Positions 17,670 through 31,812 of a stretch of 64,000 nt of DNA are shown here, one piece after another. The notes under the pieces were generated by a model that searched no databases, was not told where the DNA came from, and was given only the letters and a program-made list of their open reading frames with translations. The translations under genes were made by a program, and so were the position numbers. Source of the DNA: Parerythrobacter_A sp963799315 (lineage in GTDB: Bacteria > Pseudomonadota > Alphaproteobacteria > Sphingomonadales > Sphingomonadaceae); NCBI GenBank assembly GCA_963799315.1, contig CAWCWP010000001.1:868001-932000 (forward strand), read 5' to 3'. Positions within the stretch are counted from its first letter, which is position 1, and every line of letters begins with the position of its first letter.

Positions 17670-18115
17670 ATCAGGTAGAATTTGTCGCCGGATGGCACGG
17701 TCACTTCGACCTCGTCCTCGACCTTCTTGCCGATCAGCGCCTTGGCCAGCGGCGAGTTGTAGGAAATGCGCCCACTATTTGCGTCGGCCTCGGTTTCGCC
17801 GACGATCTGGTATGTTACCGGCGTATCGTCATCGTCCAGCAGCGTCACCGTCGCTCCGAAGACCACGCGGTCGCCGGACAGCGTCGTCGGATCGATGATC
17901 TGCGCGCGGCTGACCTTGCCCTCGATATCCGAAATCTGCGCTTCGACCTGGCCCTGCCGTTCCTTTGCAGCGTGATATTCCGCGTTCTCGGACAAATCGC
18001 CATGCGCGCGCGCTTCCTCGATCGCATCGACGATTTTCGGGCGTTCGGCCCGCAAGACCTTCAGGTCGGCAGTCAGGCGTTCATAGCCCTCGGCCAGCAT
18101 CGGCACCTTATCCAT
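17648..18115 (-). CDS. greA: Transcription elongation factor GreA
   Basis: GreA (155 aa) rescues backtracked RNA polymerase by stimulating cleavage of the extruded transcript. The N-terminal coiled coil contains the conserved ARAHGDLSENAEYHAAKERQ loop with the acidic tip residues (D, E) that act at the polymerase active site. The C-terminal FKBP-like domain has SPLAKALIGKKVEDEVEV and GDKFYLIKKVAFV. Length is typical. The start ATG at 18115 follows a GGAAG-type ribosome binding site (TTGCAAGGAAGATAG upstream). It lies 115 bp downstream of carB in the same direction, and its 3' end forms half of the terminator. Confidence 0.97.
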   Translation of the reverse strand: MDKVPMLAEGYERLTADLKVLRAERPKIVDAIEEARAHGDLSENAEYHAAKERQGQVEAQISDIEGKVSRAQIIDPTTLSGDRVVFGATVTLLDDDDTPVTYQIVGETEADANSGRISYNSPLAKALIGKKVEDEVEVTVPSGDKFYLIKKVAFV

Positions 18116-18230
18116 GACGTTCTATCTTCCTTGCAAAGGAGGCTGCGCAGCTCACGAAAACCGGACCGTTGCCGCCGCTGGTCAAGGGGGCATCGGGCTG
18201 TCCGGATTGTCGGGAAAGATCAGCGTTGTT

Positions 18231-21565
<3,335 letters not shown>

Positions 21566-21604
21566 CATTAAACCTGGCAAGCCTAGAACATGAAGAATGC
21601 GTCA

Positions 21605-21963
21605 TTAGCGCAGAAGCAGCGGCTCCGATTGCAAGATCTCATAACGGTCTTGTAATTCAGCAAGACCGGTCAGCATCGTGACTTAAAAACGAGCTGAAAT
21701 TCTCGGCTCGTGATAACCTCGTCCAGCTCTGATCTGCCCTGCCAAACGCTCTTTAAGTCCAGATTATCAGGAATACCAGTATCCTGCTCAACTGTTCAGC
21801 AATTCTCCAATAGGTTCGTCAATTTCTTTAAACTGATTATGCGAAAGCGAGACAAGTCGATCAGCGGCTGGAATTCCAACTCCTGATTAGTTTCACCCTG
21901 ATCAGGAGTGCTTTCAATTTCCTGATCTAGGTCGCCCCAAAATTGAGGGCTTTCAAATGCCAT
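21605..21963 (-). CDS. Unrecognised small protein between carA and carB (frameshifts)
   Basis: Too broken to show as one frame, but coding-like on the minus strand. It starts MAFESPQFWGDLDQEIESTP at 21963 and continues LEFQPLIDL; shifted segments then read VSLSHNQFKEIDEPIGELLN, EQDTGIPDNLDLKSVWQGRS, ELDEVITSREFQLVFKSR and LTGLAELQDRYEILQSEPLL, ending at 21605. Three indels (missing, extra, missing base) would join these into about 119 acidic, soluble residues; the length arithmetic agrees. Uncorrected, the first frame stops after 55 codons at 21796. Composition is clearly AT-richer than carA and carB. No family recognised; the reconstruction is inference. Confidence 0.5.
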
Positions 21964-22030
21964 GTCAATAAGCGGTCCCCTCGTCTAAGGATACAAGAGG
22001 CCATGGTCGGTTCAGCATCTTTTAGTTTAT

Positions 22031-22283
22031 TTATACGGTTTGAAACGCCTCAACCTGTAGATGGAGTAATATAACTCCAGCATATTTGTCATCAGTTACA
22101 TCAATGAATCCGTAGCGTTCTAATAAGCTCGCTACGAACTGAAGACGCGCGTCATCCAAATGTGCTGGATAACTATTTTCAACGATATCTTTAAGATCGT
22201 CGGATAGTTTTTAGGGCTGAATTGTCCGCTTGACGCATTAAACTTACTGCAGAAGCGAGAAGGTAATCGCTAGGATTAGCCAT
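22031..22283 (-). CDS. Unrecognised small protein overlapping the carA stop (one inserted A)
   Basis: On the minus strand, ATG at 22281-22283 overlaps the carA stop by one base (TAATG), suggesting coupled translation. The protein begins MANPSDYLLASAVSLMRQAD and NSALK; an extra A in a run of five (22208-22212) shifts the frame, after which LSDDLKDIVENSYPAHLDDA, RLQFVASLLERYGFIDVTDD and KYAGVILLHLQVEAFQTV follow to a TAA at 22031. Span is one base over a multiple of three; corrected product is about 83 residues, helical and acidic, with no membrane segment. AT-richer than neighbours. No family recognised. Confidence 0.6.
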
Positions 22284-23612
22284 TATTCAAAAAACTCCAT
22301 AAACTGTTCGAACAGGTAGAAGCTGTCCTGCGGCCCCGGGACTTGCCTCCGGGTGATACTGGACGCCGAAGGCCCTCTTGCCCTTAAACGCGATGCCGCA
22401 GTTGGAGCCGTCGAACAGCGACACGTGGGTTTGCTCCACGCCGTCCGGCAGAGTCGCGCCGTCGACCGCGAAGCCGTGGTTCATGCTGGTAATTTCGACC
22501 AGTCCGCTGCTGTCCCCCAATTCTCGCCACCCGCTGCACCGGATGGTTCGCGCCGCGGTGGCCCTGATGCATCTTGACCGTCTTCGCGCCTGCCGCCAGC
22601 GCGAGGAGCTGGTGGCCGAGGCAGATGCCGAAGATCGGCACGTCCCGTTCCAGCAGCGCGGCGATGACCGGCACGGCATAGGCACCCGTCGCGGCGGGGT
22701 CGCCGGGGCCGTTGGACAGGAACACCCCGTCCGGCTCCAGCGCAAGTATCGCGTCCAGCGTGGTCTTCGCCGGCACCACCGTCACCCGCGCGCCCGCCTG
22801 CACGAGGTTGCGGAAGATGTTGTCCTTGCTGCCGTAATCTATCGCGACGACTTGGGGTCTGGCGGAACCGGTTGGCTCGCCAACTCCCGCATCCGTTCGG
22901 GCTGAGCTTGTCGAAGCCCCGTCCTTTTTTCCTGCTGTGTCGGATGAAGAGAAGTGCGGCCCTTCGACAGGCTCAGGGTGAACGGGGGGGGAGTGGGGTT
23001 GCTCTTATCCCTCCCCCACGCGCTGCGCCCGTAACCGCCGCCCAAACGCCACACACCGCCTTCCCAGCTCTCCTGCTTCTGGCGGCTGACCCGTTGCGCG
23101 AGATCCATGCCCTCCAGCCCGGCCCAGTCGCGGGCTTTGGCCACCAGCGCGTCCACGTCGAACACCCCGTCCGCCGCGTGGGCGATCACTGCATTGGGTG
23201 CGCCGGACAGGCGGATGCGGCGGGTCAGTGCGCGGGTGTCCACGCCGGACAGGCCGATCTTGCCTTGCGCCGCCAGCCATTCGGCAAAGCCTTGCGTGCT
23301 GCGGAAGCTGCTGGCGGGGGTTACCGCCTCGCGCACAATGCAGCCGACGGCGCTTTCCACCGCGCTTTCCACATCCTCCGCATTCGCGCCGACATTGCCG
23401 ATATGGGGGAAGGTGAAGGTGACGATCTGCGCGGCGTAGCTGGGGTCGGTCAGCACTTCCTGATAGCCGGTCATCGCGGTGTTGAAGCACACTTCGCCCA
23501 CCGCGCTGCCTGTCGCGCCGAAGCCGTGGCCCCAGACCACCGTGCCGTCCGCCAGAACGAGGCAACCGGTCGCGCCTTCGGGTTGCGCAGCAGGAGAGGC
23601 GGCAGAAGCCAT
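22283..23612 (-). CDS. carA: Carbamoyl-phosphate synthase small subunit with in-frame repeat insertion (three indels)
   Basis: CarA is the glutamine amidotransferase subunit supplying ammonia to CarB. The N-terminal domain has CLVLADGTVVWGHGFGATGS and GEVCFNTAMTGYQEVLTDPS; the class I glutaminase domain has VVAIDYGSKDNIFRNLVQAG, FGICLGHQLLALAAGAKTVK (nucleophile Cys) and GVQYHPEASPG. A ~40-residue stretch (PFTLSLSKGR ... LRQAQPERMRE) encoded by a palindromic repeat sits in the linker between the two domains and is absent from normal CarA. Frame changes near 22852 (missing G), 22516 (extra base in a C run) and 22335 (extra base) are needed; the 1,330-base length matches. Corrected length is about 442 residues instead of about 395. 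Confidence 0.92.
22893..22985. repeat. REP-like palindromic element inside carA
   Basis: Two 28-bp near-inverted arms: CCGTTCGGGCTGAGCTTGTC... at 22893-22920 and its partner ...CCTTCGACAGGCTCAGGGTG... at 22958-22985, separated by 37 bp. This is the familiar sphingomonad GAGCTTGTCGAAG repeat. It keeps the carA frame open and lies between the two CarA domains. A related repeat cluster is at 50309-50425. Confidence 0.85.
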
Positions 23613-23760
23613 GATGCGGCGCTCCGGTCGATTGAAATTGCAGCAATGTCGTTAAGGAATTGCGGCTAAGCCCGCCCTGTCGTGTCGTCAAGCTGTCGCG
23701 CATGTCGTTTGTGCGCTAAGCGGCGCGGCAGACACGAACTATCCACAGGACACGCCCGCC

Positions 23761-24213
23761 ATGCTGCGCGACGATATCAAGGCCGCCACCGTTACCGCGA
23801 TGAAAGCGAAGGAGAAGCAGCGCACTGCGACGCTCCGCCTGATCGGTGCCAAGATCAAGGACCGCGATATCGAACTGCGCGGCGGGAAAGCCGAGAAGAG
23901 CGACGACGACCTGGTGATCGGCGTGCTGAAGAAGATGGCCAAGCAGCGCAACGAATTGATCACGATGTATGTCGATGGCGGACGCGAGGAACTGGCCGAG
24001 CAGGAACGCGCCGAGCTGTCGGTGATCGAGGAATTCCTGCCACAGATGATGGACGAGGCGCAGATGCGCGCCGCTATCGCGGAGGCCGTCGAGAAGACCG
24101 GTGCGGCGAGCATCAAGGATATGGGCAAGGTTATGGGCGCGCTGACCACGCAGCACGGTGCCAAGATCGACATGAGCAAGGCCGGACCACTGGTGAAGGA
24201 AAAACTCGCATGA
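23761..24213 (+). CDS. yqeY: GatB/YqeY domain protein
   Basis: A 150-residue YqeY-type protein: LRDDIKAATVTAMKAKEKQR, then the QRTATLRLIGAKIKDRDIEL segment, LAEQERAELSVIEEFLPQMM and a C-terminal GALTTQHGAKIDMSKAGPLV motif. The family shares its C-terminal helical domain with GatB, which binds tRNA in the Glu/Asp-tRNA amidotransferase, but the role of free YqeY is not settled. The length is typical and the frame intact. It is divergent from carA with about 150 bp between starts and overlaps the following lipoprotein gene by four bases, with dnaG next, an arrangement (yqeY-dnaG-rpoD) widely seen in bacteria. Confidence 0.93.
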   Translation: MLRDDIKAATVTAMKAKEKQRTATLRLIGAKIKDRDIELRGGKAEKSDDDLVIGVLKKMAKQRNELITMYVDGGREELAEQERAELSVIEEFLPQMMDEAQMRAAIAEAVEKTGAASIKDMGKVMGALTTQHGAKIDMSKAGPLVKEKLA

Positions 24214-24932
24214 TGAAATACGCTTTGATCGCAACGTTCCTGATTGCCCTGTCGGCCTGCGCCGAAGAAGCCGTCGATCCGGATGCCGCAGAGCTGACCG
24301 TTTCCACCACCGACGGCGAAAAAGAGGCGATGGCGCGCGCGCTGGATGCGGGCGACTTTGCCGACATGCAACTGGGCGCGAAGATCGTCGGGCCGCAGGG
24401 TCCGGAAGTGAAGGCCACGCTCGGCACGGCGGAAGGCAATTTCGCCGACATCACCAGCTACGTCGCCTGCCCCGCCGGGATGGACGTATGCGACCCCAAG
24501 ACCGCGCCCGAAGGCACGATCTACACCTATGTCCACACCGTCTATCCGGGCGAGGATAACGACCCGAACACCGGCGCAGGCGCAGGAAACGACAGCAGCG
24601 ACGTTGAAATCGCCGAGGCGTTCAAGATGCTGAAACCTGCGCATGGCTTCACCGGAAAGGCCGGGTTCTCAAAGGCTGCGGTCATCGCCGCAACCTCGGA
24701 GGCAACCGATGTCGTCATCACATGCAGCGGCGGCGGACTGGTGTGGACTGTCAACGCCATCGGCGAGAACGATACGTGGGAACAGGCCGAACCCGTCACC
24801 TTCTACTGGCAATCCACCTTGCCCCCCGCAGGCCCGGACGATGCCTATGGCCTGCTGGTAAACTATACCGAAGCGCGCGGCAGCGGGCCCTATCCGGCGG
24901 CGAAGGACGGCGCTTCCAACGCCTGCGAATAA
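24210..24932 (+). CDS. Predicted lipoprotein of unknown function
   Basis: A 240-residue protein with a lipoprotein signal peptide: MMKYALIATFLIALSACAEE, where LSAC is the lipobox and Cys would be lipidated. The mature part is acidic and contains a CPAGMDVCD pair and a later TCSGG and C-terminal NACE cysteine, so extracytoplasmic disulfides are possible. No enzyme motif is recognised. The start ATG (24210, or the adjacent 24213) overlaps the yqeY stop (ATGATGA). It sits between yqeY and dnaG in the same direction and probably rides in the same transcript. The frame is open further upstream, but only as a shadow of yqeY. Confidence 0.75.
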   Translation: MMKYALIATFLIALSACAEEAVDPDAAELTVSTTDGEKEAMARALDAGDFADMQLGAKIVGPQGPEVKATLGTAEGNFADITSYVACPAGMDVCDPKTAPEGTIYTYVHTVYPGEDNDPNTGAGAGNDSSDVEIAEAFKMLKPAHGFTGKAGFSKAAVIAATSEATDVVITCSGGGLVWTVNAIGENDTWEQAEPVTFYWQSTLPPAGPDDAYGLLVNYTEARGSGPYPAAKDGASNACE

Positions 24933-24948
24933 GGGGTAGTCAGGGCCA

Positions 24949-26829
24949 ATGGCCCTGTCCCCCGCCTTCCTCGATGAACTGCGCGCGCGCACGACGCTGT
25001 CCAGCGTCATCATGCGGACGGACAAGCTGCAACGCGCAGGCCGCGAATGGAAGGCGTGCTGCCCGTTCCACGACGAGAAGACGCCCAGCTTCACGGTAAA
25101 CGACGCCAAGGGGTTCTATCATTGCTTCGGCTGCGGGGCGCATGGAGATGTGATCCGCTGGATGACCGACCAGCGCGGGATGCAGTTTCTCGACGCGGTG
25201 AAAGAACTGGCAGCGGAAGCGGGGATGGAGATGCCCGCGCCCGACCCGCAGGCGGCCAAGCGTGCGGAGCAGCGGGCTACGCTTATCGACGTGACCGAGG
25301 CGGCGCAGCAATGGTATGTCGATCAGCTTGCCGGAGCATCGGGTAAAGCCGCGCGAGAATACCTCGCCTCGCGCGGATTCTTCGACGAGGTGTGCCGCGA
25401 GTTCGGCTTCGGCTATGCGCCCGAAACGCGGCAGGCGCTGAAGACCGGGCTAGGCACCTTCGACGAGGCGATGCTGGTCGAGGCCGGGATGCGGATCGCG
25501 GCGGACGGGCGCGACAATTACGACCGGTTCCGCGAACGGCTGATGCTGCCCATCCAGGACCAGCGCGGGCGGGTAATCGCGTTCGGCGGGCGCATCCTGA
25601 CCGCGCAGGACGGGGTCGCAAAATATCTCAATTCGCCCGACACGCCGCTGTTCGACAAGGGGCGCACGCTTTACAACCTGCACCGCGCCGCGCCCGCCTC
25701 CCGCAAGACGGACCGGATGGTCGTGGTCGAAGGCTATATGGATGTGGTCGCGCTCGCCAATGCAGGGATTGGGGATGCGGTCGCGCCGCTCGGCACCGCG
25801 CTAACCGAAGCGCAGATCGAGCTGCTGTGGCGACATGTCGACGCGCCGATCCTGTGCTTCGATGGTGATGCCGCCGGGCAGCGCGCCGCGATGCGCGCGG
25901 TGGAGCGGGCGATGCCGCTGTTGCGCCCCGGCAAGACGCTGCGCATCGTGCAGCTGCCCGCTGGGCTGGACCCCGACGATCTGCTGAAGCGCGACGGCGT
26001 TGATGCCCTCACCAGCCTGTTCGAGCGCGCGCTGCCGCTGGTCGATTTCCTTTGGGAGGCCGCCGTGGCCGAGCTGGACGGCGAGACGCCCGAAGCCAAG
26101 GCGTCGATCCAGGAGCGGCTGTTCGAGCAGGTGCAGACCATCCTCGATCCCGACATCCGCGCGCTGTATCGCAAGGCCGTCTCCAACCGGTTCTATGAAT
26201 TCAAGAATGCGGCATTCCGGCGCACGTTCGAGAAAGCCTACAATGCGGCACCCGATACAGGCCCTGTGTCCGGCAACCTCGTCTATTGGGCCGACAATCC
26301 CGATGCCTACATGGCGCATCGCCAGCGGCGGCTGGGTGCGGCGATTGCGGCGGGTATCATGCTGTATCCCGAAACGATGGCCGAATATGCGGAGACGCTG
26401 TCCTCCATCGACCCGTCGACGATCGACGACCGGCTGGATTTCTACATCAACGAAATGACCGACATGGATGTCGAGCTGTCGCGCACCGCAATCATGAATT
26501 CGCTGCGTGAAAACGGGCTGGTCGTGCCCGTGCCCAAGGAATGGGACGAGCTGGCCTTTCCGTTCACCTATCATAGCGACACGCCCGACGAGGCACGGCG
26601 TGCGCTGGCGCTGGCGATCGAGCTGTATTGCAGCTGGCCGCAGATTTCGGGTGGTATCGACCGGGCCGTGCGCGCGTTCGACGGACCGGATGCGACCGAT
26701 GCCTATGCCGAGCAGGGACGGCTGCGCGCGCGCCGGGACGAAATGCAGGTCGCCTGCCTCGCCATGCTGCGCGAGGCGCAGGACCGCTCGCTGGAGGCCG
26801 AGCGCACTGCCGAAGAAGAGTTCGCTTGA
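24949..26829 (+). CDS. dnaG: DNA primase DnaG
   Basis: DnaG (626 aa) makes RNA primers at the replication fork. The CHC2 zinc finger uses C38, H41, C59 and C62 (CCPFHDEK ... HCFGCG). The catalytic core shows ERLMLPIQDQRGRVIAFGGR, and the TOPRIM motifs VVVEGYMDVVAL (catalytic Glu) and LCFDGDAAGQRAA (DxD-like). The C-terminal ~150 residues form the helicase-binding region. It begins 16 bp after the lipoprotein stop; the ATG gives the canonical short N-terminus before the zinc finger. It is followed by a 370-bp gap and rpoD. Frame intact. Confidence 0.97.
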   Translation: MALSPAFLDELRARTTLSSVIMRTDKLQRAGREWKACCPFHDEKTPSFTVNDAKGFYHCFGCGAHGDVIRWMTDQRGMQFLDAVKELAAEAGMEMPAPDPQAAKRAEQRATLIDVTEAAQQWYVDQLAGASGKAAREYLASRGFFDEVCREFGFGYAPETRQALKTGLGTFDEAMLVEAGMRIAADGRDNYDRFRERLMLPIQDQRGRVIAFGGRILTAQDGVAKYLNSPDTPLFDKGRTLYNLHRAAPASRKTDRMVVVEGYMDVVALANAGIGDAVAPLGTALTEAQIELLWRHVDAPILCFDGDAAGQRAAMRAVERAMPLLRPGKTLRIVQLPAGLDPDDLLKRDGVDALTSLFERALPLVDFLWEAAVAELDGETPEAKASIQERLFEQVQTILDPDIRALYRKAVSNRFYEFKNAAFRRTFEKAYNAAPDTGPVSGNLVYWADNPDAYMAHRQRRLGAAIAAGIMLYPETMAEYAETLSSIDPSTIDDRLDFYINEMTDMDVELSRTAIMNSLRENGLVVPVPKEWDELAFPFTYHSDTPDEARRALALAIELYCSWPQISGGIDRAVRAFDGPDATDAYAEQGRLRARRDEMQVACLAMLREAQDRSLEAERTAEEEFA

Positions 26830-27201
26830 ACCGTTCACCCCACGCCCCATATCCAGCATGAAGCATCGCCTCGCCCGCGGATGAAACCCGTTTCTCCTTC
26901 CATCATGCGAAGGTATCGATCCGCAGCGTGCAGGGTCCGATTGCAAATAGCGCCACCCCGCTCGCGCAGCGCACAGTATCCATGCGCGCGTCGCGTTTCG
27001 CAAACCGGACGGCATCCTTTTGCCGTTCGGGATCGAAAAGCATGGGTGATGTGTTGAGGAGAAGGCTGGATTTCAGCCAGCGACTCGGGCAAACGGGCGG
27101 CAATCTGGCCGCGCCTGCGGCAATGCAGCGTCACACGATATAACAGGTGCGCGCCGGACACCACCGGCTCGCGCGACACAAAAACGGACTGAACCGACCT
27201 T
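26830..27201. other. Non-coding interval dnaG-rpoD
   Basis: About 370 bases without a convincing gene. A 71-codon plus-strand frame (26928-27143) exists but has neither family features nor a ribosome binding site. The interval should contain the rpoD promoter; no consensus could be chosen safely. A short hairpin GGCTG/CAGCC occurs near 27064-27078. Confidence 0.5.
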
Positions 27202-29220
<2,019 letters not shown>

Positions 29221-29224
29221 GGAA

Positions 29225-29932
29225 ATGCTTGTGGGCTACGAAGTGCTCACTACAGTTGTCTCGTTACTGGGGACGATAGCGATAGCTATTGCTACCGTCG
29301 CGCTGTGGCACGTGACTCGCGTCCTTGCGAAACACACCGAGAGGATGGCTGACGCCTCTGCGCAACCTCAAATTATTGCGACGATCATTCCAAACATATG
29401 GTCAACAATCCATCTCGACATCAATGTCGAAAATACCGGTAACGCGTCCGCTTTCGATATTGAAATTGTTTTTGATCCACCCCTTGCGAATGGCGAGGCG
29501 CGCAACGCCAAAGACATTCCGTTTCAAAAGATAAGTGTTTTAAAGCCTGACCAATTTCTTCAGAGTTATCTCAGCGGCGTTTCTGACTACCTTGATCGAA
29601 GTTACGAAGTTTTTATAAGCTGGAAGCTTCATCCCCTTAGTAGGGAAAGGGAAACTCTGAGATATAAGCTTAATATGAGCGACTACAAAGACGTGAGTTA
29701 TTTAGGTTCGAGAGATCCTGCCGTCCAAACGGCAGAACAAATAAAGAAATTGAGAGAAGACTGGCGAGATATTGCTAATGGCAGCAAAAAAACCGGTGTC
29801 GATGTTTATTCAAAGAATGATCGAAACGCTGAGAATAAAGAGATAGAAAGGCGCTTTAAAAGCGATAAAGGTTCTAAATTGAAGGGTTATTTTTCGCAGA
29901 TAATCAACTTGGTAAAATCCAGCGGTGCGTAA
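29225..29932 (+). CDS. AT-rich orphan gene, one N-terminal membrane helix
   Basis: A 235-residue protein with a single membrane helix near the N-terminus (VLTTVVSLLGTIAIAIATVA, then LWHVTRVLAKHTERM), a beta-rich middle with an immunoglobulin-like/CARDB-like flavour (HLDINVENTGNASAFDIEIV, FDPPL) and a long charged C-terminus (KNDRNAENKEIERRFKSDKG). Codon choice is clearly AT-richer than rpoD and the M28 peptidase on either side, which points to recent acquisition. It starts only four bases after the rpoD stop. I recognise no family. A signal-anchor topology with the domain facing one side of the membrane is likely. Confidence 0.75.
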   Translation: MLVGYEVLTTVVSLLGTIAIAIATVALWHVTRVLAKHTERMADASAQPQIIATIIPNIWSTIHLDINVENTGNASAFDIEIVFDPPLANGEARNAKDIPFQKISVLKPDQFLQSYLSGVSDYLDRSYEVFISWKLHPLSRERETLRYKLNMSDYKDVSYLGSRDPAVQTAEQIKKLREDWRDIANGSKKTGVDVYSKNDRNAENKEIERRFKSDKGSKLKGYFSQIINLVKSSGA

Positions 29933-30028
29933 AAGCTAGAGATTTTCTGTGACATCTCTGCGCAGATTTTCAGCGTGCTAGTATTCTATAACCGTGCAAT
30001 TAAACGTCTTCCACTACCAATATATAGA

Positions 30029-31744
30029 TCACCCCTTCAAACTGGTATAATCCGGCACCGTATCGGCCACCGGATCGAACCGCACGAACAGCGCGATAAC
30101 GATGGCTGCCGCGAGGCAGATCACTGCCGTTCGATAGGCGGTTGCCGGACGCACAGCACCGAATAGCAGGCCGCATAGCGGTATCGCCAGGGCCGCCAGC
30201 AGCGCGAGCGCGGAGGGGAGCGACTGGCCTACGCCCTGCATGAGCTGGTGGCCGAATTGCAGCAGGAACCCGCCGGCTAGTGCCGCGCCTGCCACCGTTA
30301 CGCCCCCCGCGACTGCGCCGTGCGTGCGGGACGCCGCCAGACCGGTCAGCCTGATCAGCAGCAGCGGCCACACCGCGATGAAGGCAGTGGTCGGTGCCAG
30401 CACCTGCAAGGCAAACGCGATGCCGATGCCGACGATGCTGCCCGACCGCCCTGCCCACCACGGCGCGGTGGCCGCCAGCGCCGCGATGCAGATGAGCAGC
30501 GCCTGCGCCTCAAGCATGTCGGTCGCCGCGAGCCGATCGTAATAGCTGTTCGCCGCGCCCGCGCCGGACAGCAGGTTGAGCGCATACAGTGCCGCGCCAC
30601 CGCCCAGCACGACACCCGCGCTGGCTTTCAGCGAGGGCATGATGCCGCCCGCCGCCGCGTCGCGCCGCCATGCCAGCCAGTGTAGCAGCGCCGTAATGCC
30701 CAGCAATATCCAGCCAACAACCGTGCCGTAATGGATTATCGTCACACCGAAGAGGTCGAAGAACGTCCGGTTCGCCATGTCGCGCGCCGGCAACGGTCTC
30801 TCGCCCGCCAACGCCCGCGTCAGGCCCAGCGTCTGGTCGCCCATGTCCTGCAACGCGCCCTCGTCCAGGGCATCGGGCGTGGCGGCGGGCGAATGATATT
30901 GCTCCGGCCGACCGATGAAGGACAGGTTGTACGCCACCGCATCGCCTTCCAGTGCCGGCGTCAGGTCGGTGTCGTTGGGCAGCACTTCGTAGACGAAGGC
31001 CGCCAGCGAAGACCCGCCCGGTCGCCCGACCGCATCGGCATAGCGCATCACCGCCGCGCCATTGTTGCGCGAGGTCTGGAACAGCATGGTGCGCCCGCCA
31101 CCGCCGCGCGCCTCCAGATTGATGATCGCGCCCACTCTTTTGCGCAGCGGGTTCTCCGCAAAAAACTGCGTCGCGCCGTTCAGCCCTAGCTCTTCTGCAT
31201 CGGTCATCAGCGCGATGATGTCGCGGTCCGCACCGCCATCCGCCACCACCGCGCGCAGCGTTTCGAGGATCGCCGCCACGCCTGCGGTATCGTCCGGCGC
31301 GCCTGCGGAACCCCACACCGTATCGTGATGCGCCATCAGCAGAACGGCAGGCTTTGTGCGGTCGCGGCCCGGCAGGATGCCAATGACATTGGTGAAGGTC
31401 AGCGCAACGGGCCGCGCGCCGCTCCACGCCTCGAACTTGTCCAGCGCACGGTCGGGCAATTCGCCCTGCGTCGTGCGAACCTCCATGCCCAGCGCCGTAA
31501 ACCGCGCGGCGATATGGGCGCGCACCTCGGCGTTCTCCGCCGAGCCGGTGACATGCGGCGCGCGGGCGATGATGCGCACATCGTCCATCGCGCGCGCTGC
31601 GGAAAACACGTCGGCAGCTGCATCGCGCCCCACCGGCACCGAGGATGTCGTGCCCAGAATGGCGAGCAGCAACGCGCCGACTATCGCCAAAGGCGCAACC
31701 CACTTGGCCATGCCTGTCCGCGCGTTTCGATCCTGCGCACCCAT
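30029..31744 (-). CDS. M28 family metallopeptidase with C-terminal membrane domain
   Basis: A ~571-residue protein. An N-terminal signal anchor (MAKWVAPLAIVGALLLAILG) leads to an M28 zinc peptidase domain: MAHHDTVWGSAGAPDDTAGV (first His and bridging Asp), LMTDAEELGLNGATQF (catalytic and ligand Glu) and INLEARGGGGRTMLF. From about residue 330 on, seven or eight hydrophobic segments form a membrane domain, a layout known from vacuolar/Fxna-like M28 proteins. It may process extracytoplasmic peptides. Start choice: the ATG at 31744 has AAGGGG nine bases upstream; the frame extends to a TTG at 31765. Divergent from the hydroxylase gene at 31813. Confidence 0.85.
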   Translation of the reverse strand: MGAQDRNARTGMAKWVAPLAIVGALLLAILGTTSSVPVGRDAAADVFSAARAMDDVRIIARAPHVTGSAENAEVRAHIAARFTALGMEVRTTQGELPDRALDKFEAWSGARPVALTFTNVIGILPGRDRTKPAVLLMAHHDTVWGSAGAPDDTAGVAAILETLRAVVADGGADRDIIALMTDAEELGLNGATQFFAENPLRKRVGAIINLEARGGGGRTMLFQTSRNNGAAVMRYADAVGRPGGSSLAAFVYEVLPNDTDLTPALEGDAVAYNLSFIGRPEQYHSPAATPDALDEGALQDMGDQTLGLTRALAGERPLPARDMANRTFFDLFGVTIIHYGTVVGWILLGITALLHWLAWRRDAAAGGIMPSLKASAGVVLGGGAALYALNLLSGAGAANSYYDRLAATDMLEAQALLICIAALAATAPWWAGRSGSIVGIGIAFALQVLAPTTAFIAVWPLLLIRLTGLAASRTHGAVAGGVTVAGAALAGGFLLQFGHQLMQGVGQSLPSALALLAALAIPLCGLLFGAVRPATAYRTAVICLAAAIVIALFVRFDPVADTVPDYTSLKG

Positions 31745-31812
31745 CACCCGCATCCCCTTTGGCAAATCCCCATTATGGTGCTACAGAATGGCGCAGCGAG
31801 AGGAAGCGAAAA

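Noticed and set aside
25801..27015. A long minus-strand frame over the end of dnaG and the following gap
   Set aside because: Mostly antisense to DnaG, with no conserved motifs in the non-overlapping part.
26928..27143. A 71-codon plus-strand frame in the dnaG-rpoD gap
   Set aside because: No ribosome binding site, no family similarity, and Ser/Arg-rich composition typical of chance frames in this genome.
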